Shown: one piece after another, positions 16,536 through 24,657 of the stretch
Layout of the letters: the number at the start of each line of letters is the position of its first letter
Position numbering within the stretch: the stretch's first letter is position 1
Assembly: GCA_031422315.1 (NCBI GenBank)
Contig: JANOQN010000026.1
Span: forward strand, 1-64,000
Length of the DNA: 64,000 bases
Direction of reading: 5' to 3'
Source: JANNYA01 sp031422315
GTDB lineage: Bacteria > Pseudomonadota > Gammaproteobacteria > Xanthomonadales > SZUA-5
Position numbers and translations under genes: made by a program
The notes under the pieces: model-generated
The model's database searches: none
The model's input: the letters and a program-made list of their open reading frames with translations, nothing else
Told to the model about the DNA's origin: nothing

Positions 16536-16910
16536 ATGCAATTCATCCAACAAAGCAATCCCAATCGCGGCGTTACCCAAATTGACACGCTGGCAATAAA
16601 AATTGGTGAACAGCGATTTACCAGCAGTTTTTGGGCCGATGGCGATGGTGCCGGCGATTTTGATGCAGCAGACGTTAGCGAGCTAACACTAACCCAAGTT
16701 GATGAAATAGCAGCACGCCTACCCGACGTGGTGTTATTAGGTACTAGCAGCCGCATCCAATTCCCAAGTTCGCAATGGCGCGCGGCCTTTTTGAGTCGAC
16801 GCATCGGCATTGAAGTGATGGATTTGCCCGCAGCAGCGCGCACATTTAATGTGTTGCTGGGCGAACAGCGCCGCGTATTACTGTTAGCGTTACTGCCGCG
16901 CACGGCTTGA
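16536..16910 (+). CDS. Mth938-like (DUF498) domain protein
   Basis: A 124-residue protein of the Mth938/DUF498 family. It begins with a strand on IDTLAIKIGEQRFTSSFW, then ELTLTQVDEIAARLPDVVLLGTSSRIQFP, then a helix and strand RIGIEVMDLPAAARTFNVLLGEQRRVLLLALLP. The domain occurs alone in bacteria and in the mitochondrial complex I factor NDUFAF3; the bacterial role is unclear. Start is set at ATG 16536 because upstream residues look untypical. It is followed by trpS within 60 bp. Confidence 0.8.
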   Translation: MQFIQQSNPNRGVTQIDTLAIKIGEQRFTSSFWADGDGAGDFDAADVSELTLTQVDEIAARLPDVVLLGTSSRIQFPSSQWRAAFLSRRIGIEVMDLPAAARTFNVLLGEQRRVLLLALLPRTA

Positions 16911-16969
16911 AACGGCGCAAAATTGCCGCAACTTTAACTACCACACGCGAGCCCTTTGTGAGCCCAGTT

Positions 16970-18349
16970 ATGACCACTTTGCCAAATCCATCCAGCGCCA
17001 TTCGCGTGCTGACCGGCATTAAGCCCACCGGCAGTCCGCATTTAGGCAACTATGTCGGCGCGATTCGCCCGGCGATCCAGGCGAGCCTACAGAGCGGCGC
17101 AACGTCTTTTTTCTTTCTGGCGGACTATCACGCGCTAATTGGCAATGAAGACGCCAGCAAAGTTCAGCAGGCCACGCTGGAAATCACCGCGACTTGGCTG
17201 GCGCTCGGGCTTGATCCGGCGCGGGTGATTTTTTATCGCCAATCCGATGTGCCTGAAACCGCTGAGCTTTGCTGGCTGCTCAACTGCGTGGCGGCAAAGG
17301 GCCTGCTCAATCGCGCGCATGCTTATAAAGCTGCAGTGGACGCCAATAGCGAAGCCGGTTTGGACTTAGATCATGGCGTAAACGCCGGGCTGTACACCTA
17401 TCCGGTTTTAATGGCGGCGGATATTTTGCTGTTCAACGCGCACAGTGTGCCGGTTGGCAAAGATCAGGTGCAGCACATTGAAATTGCAAGAGATATTGCT
17501 GCGCGCTTTAATCATTTATTTGCGGGTGATGCGCCGATTTTTACGCTGCCGGAAGCATCTGTCGATGTAAACACGGCGGTACTGCCGGGTTTAGATGGCC
17601 GCAAAATGAGCAAAAGCTACGGCAACACGATTGCGCTGTGGCTAGATTCAAAGCATTTGAAACAGGCCATCGCTGGCGTGGTGACCAATTCAAAATTGCC
17701 GGGCGAGCCCAAACACGTCGACGAATCAGCGCTGTTTGCGATTTATCAAGGCTTCGCCACGCCCGAACAAGTGCGCGCCATGCAGCAGCGCTACACCGAT
17801 GGCATTGGCTGGGGTGAAGTCAAAGCCATCGTGACGGACGCAATTGAGCAAGAATTAGCGCCAGCACGCGAGCGTTACGCCGCGTTAATCGCCGATCCAG
17901 CTGGGCTTGAACGCACGCTATTGGCGGGCGGAGCGCGCGCTAGGGCTATTGCGGCACCATTTATTGCGAAAGTACGGGCTGCGTGTGGTTTACGGTCGCT
18001 GGCGGATTTGGCTTCACGCATGGCGGACTCAGTCACTGAAAAATCAGTCTCAAACAAAAAAGGCCAGCACGCCCCGCCCAAGCTCAGCACTTTCAAAGAT
18101 AGCGAAGGCTTTCGCTTCAAGCTCAGTCAAGCCGACAACAAATTGGTGCTGCTGGAAAGTATTGCGTTTGACGACGCTAAATCCTGCGGCGTTGCCATGG
18201 CGGCGCTCAAAACAGCGTCAGCCAGCGCGTTTCGCACCATTGAACTAGGCTGCGAATATGAGCTTGCGGGCCAAGTGTTAGCCAACGGCGGCGGCAGCGT
18301 TGAACAGGTTCTACAGCAGCTTGAACTGTTGCGTGAGGCCGACTCATAG
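16970..18349 (+). CDS. trpS: Tryptophan--tRNA ligase with C-terminal extension
   Basis: A 459-residue class I synthetase charging tRNA-Trp. The HIGH-like motif is PTGSPHLGNYVGA and the KMSKS motif is GRKMSKSYGN. The catalytic body ends at about residue 340, the usual length of bacterial TrpRS. About 110 further residues follow: a Lys/Pro-rich linker (KKGQHAPPK) and a small domain with FRFKLSQADNKLVLLESIAF that resembles a YegP/DUF1508 repeat, then a helical end. Start ATG 16970 gives a normal N-terminus; a TTG at 16907 would add 21 unlikely residues. It overlaps the next gene by 1 bp. Confidence 0.95.
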   Translation: MTTLPNPSSAIRVLTGIKPTGSPHLGNYVGAIRPAIQASLQSGATSFFFLADYHALIGNEDASKVQQATLEITATWLALGLDPARVIFYRQSDVPETAELCWLLNCVAAKGLLNRAHAYKAAVDANSEAGLDLDHGVNAGLYTYPVLMAADILLFNAHSVPVGKDQVQHIEIARDIAARFNHLFAGDAPIFTLPEASVDVNTAVLPGLDGRKMSKSYGNTIALWLDSKHLKQAIAGVVTNSKLPGEPKHVDESALFAIYQGFATPEQVRAMQQRYTDGIGWGEVKAIVTDAIEQELAPARERYAALIADPAGLERTLLAGGARARAIAAPFIAKVRAACGLRSLADLASRMADSVTEKSVSNKKGQHAPPKLSTFKDSEGFRFKLSQADNKLVLLESIAFDDAKSCGVAMAALKTASASAFRTIELGCEYELAGQVLANGGGSVEQVLQQLELLREADS

Positions 18350-18642
18350 TGGCTTTGTTAGGTTTTCTATTGCTGCTGCCGTTTTTTGCGCTGCTCGTTT
18401 GGCTGGCGCTGATCGCGCGCACCGCTCACAGCCAGAAAGTGTTGCAGCAAAGCGGGCTTTGCCTAGCATTTAGCGCGCTGACTTCGGTGCTGGCGTTTGA
18501 GCAAGCCAGTGCGGCGGCTTACCCGATTTGGCCGCATATCGTTTCTGCCATGGTGGCGTTTTCGGTGTTTTTATTGCTTGGCAGCGTGGCGTTTTTGCGA
18601 TTGCCGAAAGCGCCTGCGCCCAAAACACCTGCAACTAAATGA
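18349..18642 (+). CDS. Small two- or three-helix membrane protein
   Basis: A 97-residue hydrophobic protein starting with GTG, overlapping the trpS stop by one base. Hydrophobic segments are at about 2-24, 34-52 and 60-82, with a Pro/Lys-rich cytoplasmic tail (KAPAPKTPATK). I do not recognise a family. It overlaps the transporter start downstream by 4 bp, so translation is coupled on both sides. It might accompany the transporter, but nothing shows that directly. Confidence 0.6.
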   Translation: MALLGFLLLLPFFALLVWLALIARTAHSQKVLQQSGLCLAFSALTSVLAFEQASAAAYPIWPHIVSAMVAFSVFLLLGSVAFLRLPKAPAPKTPATK

Positions 18643-19397
18643 TCGCGAATCGGTCTACCACGCTCTTTCTTGTGCTGTGCGCGTTTTTTGTAACGAACGT
18701 GATATTGGCGGAGTTTATCGGCGTGAAAGTATTTGCACTGGGGCCAACGTTGGGGCAAGCGCCGATTATGTGGGACTTGTTCGGCGTGCAAGGCGCACTC
18801 GATTTGACCGCGGGCGTTATGCTGTGGCCGGTGGTGTTTGTGTTGACCGATGTGATCAACGAATATTTTGGCCGAAAAGGCGTGCGCTTTATTTCCTGGC
18901 TGACCACCGGCTTGATTATTTACGCCTTTGGCTTTGCCTATTTGGCCATTCAACTCGCCCCAGCTTCTTGGTGGCCAAGCGCATTTGCCGCCAATGGTGT
19001 GCCAGACCAGCAGGCCGCATTTGCGGCGATTTTCGGTCAAGGCATGTGGGCGATTGGCGGCTCGGTGACGGCGTTTTTACTCGCACAACTTATTGATGTG
19101 CGGCTGTTTCACGGTATTCGCCGCTTGACCGGCGAACGCTGGCTATGGGCGCGCGCGACCGGCTCGACGCTGATTTCGCAATTTATCGACACCTTTGTCG
19201 TGCTGTACATCATGTTCGTACTCGGACCGCAGCAGTGGCCGCTGGATCGATTTTTTGCGGTTGGCATGGTCAACTACGGCTATAAAGTCATGATCGCATT
19301 GCTAATGACGCCGGTGATTTACGGGCTACATCATGCGTTGGATCGCTGGCTTGGGAATGAGTCTGTGCGCATGAAGGCGCAAGCGGCGCAAATTTGA
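18639..19397 (+). CDS. yhhQ: Queuosine precursor transporter (YhhQ/VUT family)
   Basis: A 252-residue inner-membrane protein with about six helices. Family signatures are FFVTNVILAEFIGVKVF, the conserved WPVVFVLTDVINEYFGRKGVR, and the C-terminal GSTLISQFIDTFVVLYIMF. Members import preQ0/preQ1 for queuosine synthesis in tRNA. The start at 18639 overlaps the small membrane-protein gene. Queuosine synthesis genes are not nearby. Confidence 0.92.
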   Translation: MIANRSTTLFLVLCAFFVTNVILAEFIGVKVFALGPTLGQAPIMWDLFGVQGALDLTAGVMLWPVVFVLTDVINEYFGRKGVRFISWLTTGLIIYAFGFAYLAIQLAPASWWPSAFAANGVPDQQAAFAAIFGQGMWAIGGSVTAFLLAQLIDVRLFHGIRRLTGERWLWARATGSTLISQFIDTFVVLYIMFVLGPQQWPLDRFFAVGMVNYGYKVMIALLMTPVIYGLHHALDRWLGNESVRMKAQAAQI

Positions 19398-19445
19398 CCC
19401 AAGTCAAGCCTTCGATTCGTAGGAATCGGGTTAAGGCAGTAAAGA

Positions 19446-20258
19446 CTAAAGCGTCACGCCCACTTGCTTAGCAAAATACTGCAAATACTCGGACTGCTGC
19501 GAACTGCGCTTTGCCACCGGAAGCGCCGCCTCGATCGCGCGTAGCACGGTAACGCCAAGCTCGGGCTGGCTGATTTTCGCCGCATGGCAGCGCGCCAGCG
19601 TTTGCAGCACCGCATCAGCATCAAATCCCCCAGCTATCGCAAATGCGCTGCGATCTAAAGCAGCATCGGCCTCAACTTGCGTTTTGAACGGCTTGGAGCG
19701 CGCCACCTCAATATACTTGACGACCAGCATGCGGAAATTCTTGAAGCCTGAGTTCGGCGGCTGCACGGTAAATGCGGTGTAGTTTTGACCCTCGGCGCTG
19801 GCTAAAAAACTGAGCCGCGCCTTATTCGCATCAGCTTCGCTCGGATACTCCGGGCCGAACTGTTCCGAGTTTTCACTGCTTTGCAAAGACTGCTCGCGCA
19901 GCACGAAAGCGCCCTGGTCAACCATCGTGTCAACCTGACTTAGGCCGACAAATCCGGGCGCAACCAGCGCAGTCGGATAGGTGCCTTGAATCGGCGTGAA
20001 GCCACCCGACGCATCGGTTTTTACAAACCCGAGCTTGACGCATCGACTGGGATCGGCTGAAGAAAATAGACTGCCAAAAAACGGTCGCTTTGACTGCGTC
20101 AGCACAATGATCGCGTCGGCAATAGGTGCGCCTGATTGCAGCACTTTCGCATGCATCATCGGCTCGGCAGATTGTGAGCACCCTGTTTGCACGATCAGCA
20201 AAACCGCCGTTAAGGCTATGCCCGCTGCGCTTGGAAATGTTCTAAACCGCACTGTCAT
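19446..20258 (-). CDS. Hypothetical lipoprotein
   Basis: A 270-residue lipoprotein. Start ATG 20258 has GGAG 9 bp upstream and gives a signal peptide with lipobox VQTGC (Cys about 27). The first 120 mature residues resemble a carboxypeptidase-regulatory-like fold (VLQSGAPIADAIIVLTQS ... FVKTDASGGF), and a helical region follows. I do not recognise a specific family. It is convergent with yhhQ and divergent from clpB. Confidence 0.7.
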   Translation of the reverse strand: MTVRFRTFPSAAGIALTAVLLIVQTGCSQSAEPMMHAKVLQSGAPIADAIIVLTQSKRPFFGSLFSSADPSRCVKLGFVKTDASGGFTPIQGTYPTALVAPGFVGLSQVDTMVDQGAFVLREQSLQSSENSEQFGPEYPSEADANKARLSFLASAEGQNYTAFTVQPPNSGFKNFRMLVVKYIEVARSKPFKTQVEADAALDRSAFAIAGGFDADAVLQTLARCHAAKISQPELGVTVLRAIEAALPVAKRSSQQSEYLQYFAKQVGVTL

Positions 20259-20392
20259 GCTGGAGCTCCATTGATACATATCAAACGATCCAAAGTTGCC
20301 CTAAGTGAAAATGGGTCACTGGACTTGAACGCGGTAAGTCTGCCGCAATATATCAGTGCATAGCCGCCGAGCGGTATTTTGTGAGACTCATC

Positions 20393-22972
20393 ATGCGACA
20401 AGACAAACTAACTGCACGTTTCCAAACAGCGCTGAGCGAGGCGCAAAGCTTAGCGCTCAGCCGCGAACACGCGATGATTGAGCCGGTACATGTGCTGCTG
20501 GCGCTGCTAAATGACAGTTCCGGCGCTAGTAAAATTTTGCTGTCACAAGCGGGCGCAAACTTGCCAGAGTTGGAGCGCAAAATTCAGCCGATCTTGGATC
20601 GCATGACTGCGGTGCGCGGCAGCGCTGGGCAAATCAACATCGGCAATGATTTGGTGCGCTTGATCAACGTGTGCGAGCGCTTGGCGCAACAGCGCGGTGA
20701 TGAGTTTATTGCGAGCGAACTGTTCCTGCTGGCGCTGTGTGATGACAACTCAGAGCTGGCCAAACAGCTATTGGGTTCCGGTGTTAGTAAAGCCAGTTTG
20801 ACGAGCGCCATTGAGCGCGCGCGCGGCGGCAATTCCGTGCGCTCGGCGAACGCGGAAGACAATCGCCAGGCGCTCAGCAAATATTGCGTTGATCTGACTG
20901 AACTGGCCGAGAAGGGCAAGCTGGATCCAGTGATCGGGCGTGATGAAGAAATTCGCCGCTGCATTCAAGTGCTGCAGCGCCGCTCTAAAAACAATCCGGT
21001 TTTGATTGGCGAGCCGGGTGTCGGTAAAACTGCGATTGTCGAAGGCTTGGCGCAGCGGATTATCCACAACGAAGTGCCGGAGGGCCTGCGCGGCAAGCGC
21101 GTGCTTTCGCTGGATATGGCCGCGCTGATTGCTGGCGCGAAATTTCGCGGCGAATTTGAGGAGCGCCTCAAAGCCGTGCTAAGCGAACTAGCGAAGGAAG
21201 AGGGCCAAGTCATTTTGTTTATCGACGAGCTTCACACCATGGTCGGTGCCGGCAAAGCCGTGGGTTCAATGTATGCCGGCAATATGCTGAAGCCCGCCTT
21301 GGCACGCGGCGATTTGCACTGCATCGGCGCGACCACGCTAGATGAATATCGCAAATATGTCGAAAAAGATGCGGCGCTAGAGCGGCGCTTTCAAAAAGTG
21401 CTGGTGGGCGAGCCTAGCGTGGAAGACACCATCGCGATTTTGCGCGGCCTGAAAGAACGCTATGCGCTACACCACCGCGTCGAGATTACTGACCCTGCCA
21501 TCATTGCCGCCGCCACGCTATCCAATCGCTACATTGCTGATCGCCAGCTGCCTGATAAAGCCATCGACTTGATGGACGAGGCGGCCAGCAAAATTCGCAT
21601 GGAAATGGATTCCAAACCCGAGGAAATGGATCGACTTGAGCGGCGCTTAATCCAGTTAAAAATCCAGCGCGAGGCCCTAAAAAAAGAGACCGATGAAGCC
21701 ACACGAGAGCGGCTGCGGCTGCTGGAAGCTGAGATTGTAGTTCTGGCGAAATCTTATGCCGACTTTGAGGAAATCTGGAAGAGCGAAAAACTTGCGCTGC
21801 AGGGCGAAACCGACATCAAAACCCAAATCGAGCAGCAAAAGCTCGCGCTTGATGTGGCCCAACGGGAAGGCGATTACGCCAAAATGGGCGAAATTCAATA
21901 CGGCAAACTGCCCGAATTAGAAAAGCAGCTGGGCGAGCTGCGCGCGATTGAGCAAAAAGGCTTTAAGCTGCTTAGCAATCGCGTGACCGCCGAAGAAATT
22001 GCTGGCGTACTAAGCCGCTGGACCGGTATTCCTGTCGCGAAAATGCTAGAAGGCGAGCGCGAAAAATTGCTCAATATGGAATCGGTACTGCACACCCGCG
22101 TGATCGGGCAAGATGAAGCCGTTAATGCAGTTGCGAACGCGATTCGGCGCACCCGCGCTGGTCTGTCAGATCCGAACCGCCCGAACGGCAGCTTTATGTT
22201 TTTGGGGCCCACAGGTGTGGGTAAAACAGAGCTCTGCAAAGCACTGGCGGATTTTTTGTTTGACTCCAAAGACGCGCTGATTCGCCTCGACATGAGCGAA
22301 TACATGGAAAAGCATTCGGTCGCGCGCATGATCGGCGCACCGCCAGGGTATGTCGGCTATGAAGAGGGCGGTGCGCTGACCGAAGCCGTTCGCAGGCGGC
22401 CCTATTCGGTGATTTTGTTTGATGAAATCGAAAAAGCGCACAGCGATGTGTTTAATGTTTTGCTGCAGGTGTTAGACGATGGCCGCTTGACCGACGGCCA
22501 AGGCCGCACGGTGGATTTTCGCAATACCGTGATCGTCATGACCAGCAATTTGGGCTCGCAGGTAATTCAAGAACTGGCTGGTCAAGAAAATTATGCGCGC
22601 ATGAAAAACGCGGTTATGGATATTTTGCAAACCCACTTTCGCCCGGAATTTATCAATCGCCTGGACGAGCTCGTCGTGTTCCACCCGCTGGAAAAAGCCG
22701 ACATTCGCCAAATCGCCAAGTTGCAACTCACGGGCTTATCCAAGCGTCTGAACGAGCGCGGTTTAGGCTTAGAAGTCAGCGACAGCGCACTCGATTTGCT
22801 AGGCCACTACGGCTTTGACCCAGCCTATGGCGCTCGCCCATTAAAACGATTGATTCAAACCATGCTGGAAAATCCGCTCGCCAAAGATGTGCTGCAAGGG
22901 CGCTTCTTGCCGAAAGACACGATCGTCGTGGATGCTCAGGCTGGGGCTTTGGTGTTTGGGAAGGCTTCGTAA
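20393..22972 (+). CDS. clpB: ATP-dependent disaggregase ClpB
   Basis: An 859-residue Hsp100 chaperone that extracts proteins from aggregates together with DnaK. The N-domain starts MRQDKLTARFQTALSEAQSL. The first AAA module has Walker A GEPGVGKTAIVEG and LFIDELHTMVGAG. The ClpB-specific coiled-coil middle domain runs from about 400 to 530, and the second AAA module has GPTGVGKTELCKAL and ILFDEIEKAHSDVFN. Length and order are standard. ATG 20393 aligns with other ClpB starts; GTG 20381 in frame is possible. No heat-shock promoter is obvious. Confidence 0.98.
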   Translation: MRQDKLTARFQTALSEAQSLALSREHAMIEPVHVLLALLNDSSGASKILLSQAGANLPELERKIQPILDRMTAVRGSAGQINIGNDLVRLINVCERLAQQRGDEFIASELFLLALCDDNSELAKQLLGSGVSKASLTSAIERARGGNSVRSANAEDNRQALSKYCVDLTELAEKGKLDPVIGRDEEIRRCIQVLQRRSKNNPVLIGEPGVGKTAIVEGLAQRIIHNEVPEGLRGKRVLSLDMAALIAGAKFRGEFEERLKAVLSELAKEEGQVILFIDELHTMVGAGKAVGSMYAGNMLKPALARGDLHCIGATTLDEYRKYVEKDAALERRFQKVLVGEPSVEDTIAILRGLKERYALHHRVEITDPAIIAAATLSNRYIADRQLPDKAIDLMDEAASKIRMEMDSKPEEMDRLERRLIQLKIQREALKKETDEATRERLRLLEAEIVVLAKSYADFEEIWKSEKLALQGETDIKTQIEQQKLALDVAQREGDYAKMGEIQYGKLPELEKQLGELRAIEQKGFKLLSNRVTAEEIAGVLSRWTGIPVAKMLEGEREKLLNMESVLHTRVIGQDEAVNAVANAIRRTRAGLSDPNRPNGSFMFLGPTGVGKTELCKALADFLFDSKDALIRLDMSEYMEKHSVARMIGAPPGYVGYEEGGALTEAVRRRPYSVILFDEIEKAHSDVFNVLLQVLDDGRLTDGQGRTVDFRNTVIVMTSNLGSQVIQELAGQENYARMKNAVMDILQTHFRPEFINRLDELVVFHPLEKADIRQIAKLQLTGLSKRLNERGLGLEVSDSALDLLGHYGFDPAYGARPLKRLIQTMLENPLAKDVLQGRFLPKDTIVVDAQAGALVFGKAS

Positions 22973-23024
22973 TACGTGGGCGAAAGTTAGAAAGATCAAA
23001 GTCGCGTTGTACAGTGAATGAAGA

Positions 23025-23918
23025 TCACTGCCTTTGCGGCACCGCACCTAGCAGCGGTACGAGTTTTTGAAACAACGCGCTACGGGCCGAGCTTTTGCGC
23101 CAAAACAAAGCAATCGAGCGCATCGGTGCGGGCTGCTCGAAGTTCAATAGCGTAATAGCCGGGTTATTTGGCACAGGCGCTTGAGTGGCAAGTGCGGGCA
23201 GCAGCGTTGCGCCGATGCCTGCGGCCACCATTTGCCGCAGCGTCTCTAGACTGGTGGCGCGAAACCCCTCAAATTCATCACTACCCGCCTGCGCGCATAC
23301 CGCCAGCGCATGCTCGCGTAGGCAGTGGCCTTCTGATAGCAAAAGCAAACGGTGCGGTTTTAGATCGCTCAGCGAGACATGCGCTTGTGCCGCTAGCGGA
23401 TGCGCGCGCGGCACGGCGAGTAAAAACTCCTCATCAAATAGATCAGCAGAACTCAGCCGATCATCATCCACCGGCTTGGCAAGCACCGCCACATCCAACT
23501 TGCCCGCTAGCAGTAGCTCAATGAGCGCTTCAGTTTTTTCTTCAACCAGCATCAACTCAAGCTTTGGCAAGCGCTTGAGTACGCGCGGCACAATATGCGG
23601 CAGCCAATACGGCGCAAGCGTAGGGAACACACCCAGCGTCAGCGTGCCCGCATCGGGAGCTCGCGCAAGTTTAGCGATTTCCCGAATTGCATCGACTTCC
23701 GCCAATGCGGCGCGCGCGCGCACGGCAATGGCCGCGCCCGCTTCGGTCAACAAAACCTGCCGCGCACTGCGCTCGACCAGCTGCACGTCCAGCGATGCTT
23801 CGAGCTTCATGATCTGCGTGGAAAGCGTAGGCTGACTGACAAAACAAGCCTCCGCCGCTTTGCCAAAATGCCGATGCTGCGCAAGCGCTAGCAAATACTG
23901 TAAATCTCGCAGATTCAT
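23025..23918 (-). CDS. oxyR: Hydrogen peroxide-responsive LysR regulator OxyR
   Basis: A 297-residue LysR-type regulator. The helix-turn-helix occupies about 15-45 (FGKAAEACFVSQPTLSTQIMKLE). Redox Cys residues fall at 199 and 208 in GHCLREHALAVC, the same numbers and spacing as E. coli OxyR, where they form the peroxide-induced disulfide. It therefore probably activates antioxidant genes. No catalase or ahpCF gene is adjacent; the window's peroxiredoxin is 24 kb away. It converges with clpB. Confidence 0.93.
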   Translation of the reverse strand: MNLRDLQYLLALAQHRHFGKAAEACFVSQPTLSTQIMKLEASLDVQLVERSARQVLLTEAGAAIAVRARAALAEVDAIREIAKLARAPDAGTLTLGVFPTLAPYWLPHIVPRVLKRLPKLELMLVEEKTEALIELLLAGKLDVAVLAKPVDDDRLSSADLFDEEFLLAVPRAHPLAAQAHVSLSDLKPHRLLLLSEGHCLREHALAVCAQAGSDEFEGFRATSLETLRQMVAAGIGATLLPALATQAPVPNNPAITLLNFEQPAPMRSIALFWRKSSARSALFQKLVPLLGAVPQRQ

Positions 23919-24130
23919 GCTGGGCTCCGCTGGAAACTGTCAACGGTATCAGTGAACGCGCACAAAGCAAACGTACAATGTAGCGTAGAGAAAGCCAAAC
24001 TGCGCTCGACATGCATTTTTCCTCGAGCCAAATTTGGCTCACCACAAGCTCCGCAAATATTCAGCACAGTTCAGGCGCGAAAACGCTGCGGCTGAGGTAA
24101 AGTGTAGAAAATTCACGGCGCCCTACGCTC

Positions 24131-24649
24131 ATGCTGCTTTCCATGCTTTCTTCGGCTTTTTTGTTCGCTCAAACAGCCAATCCAATTTATAAGTGCGTCA
24201 ACCCCGCCGGCCAAGTCAGCTTTAGCCAAACGCCATGTAAGCGTGGCGATAAAGCCACTGTGATGAAACAAGCTGGCCAGCGGACGCAATCCAGCACGGG
24301 AGCAGCGGTAATTGATCAAGCTCGCGCCGCGCGTTCGCTGCCGCCGGCGCTCAGCGGTGCGTGTGCGGATGAAGTGACGAATCTAAAGGTGAAAACCGAT
24401 CAAGATATGTACAGTTTGGCCGATCAATACAAAACCCAGATTAGCTCGCGAGAGCGCATCGCAGGCCAGCTTAGAGAAGCCGGGCAAAGCAAAGTCGGTG
24501 CGGATTGGCAGGCTGAACTCACGCAGCAGCAAACCCGCGTTGAAGCCGAAATCGTCAATATTGAAACGGTGGCTCGGCAAATCGTAGAAGCCGAGGCGGC
24601 GAAATACAACGAGCTGCGCAGCCGCTGCGCGGGTCAATCAAAACGCTAG
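24131..24649 (+). CDS. DUF4124 domain periplasmic protein
   Basis: A 172-residue exported protein with signal peptide MLLSMLSSAFLFAQTA and then the DUF4124 pattern NPIYKCVNPAGQVSFSQTPC (about 17-36). The rest is helical and charged, probably coiled coil (about 85-165). DUF4124 proteins are frequent in Gamma- and Betaproteobacteria and their function is unknown. It ends 8 bp before the carboxylase start, but a functional link is not evident. Confidence 0.82.
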   Translation: MLLSMLSSAFLFAQTANPIYKCVNPAGQVSFSQTPCKRGDKATVMKQAGQRTQSSTGAAVIDQARAARSLPPALSGACADEVTNLKVKTDQDMYSLADQYKTQISSRERIAGQLREAGQSKVGADWQAELTQQQTRVEAEIVNIETVARQIVEAEAAKYNELRSRCAGQSKR

Positions 24650-24657
24650 GAAATTCG

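Noticed and set aside
18497..19096. 199-codon rightward frame overlapping yhhQ
   Set aside because: Its sequence is the out-of-frame translation of the membrane-protein and transporter genes, rich in Arg and Cys.
19413..19428. CGATTC/GAATCG hairpin between convergent yhhQ and lipoprotein genes
   Set aside because: It is a 6-bp stem with no T tail, too weak to support a terminator call.
23671..24045. 124-codon leftward frame covering the region upstream of oxyR
   Set aside because: It is an out-of-frame reading of oxyR and its upstream DNA with no family pattern.
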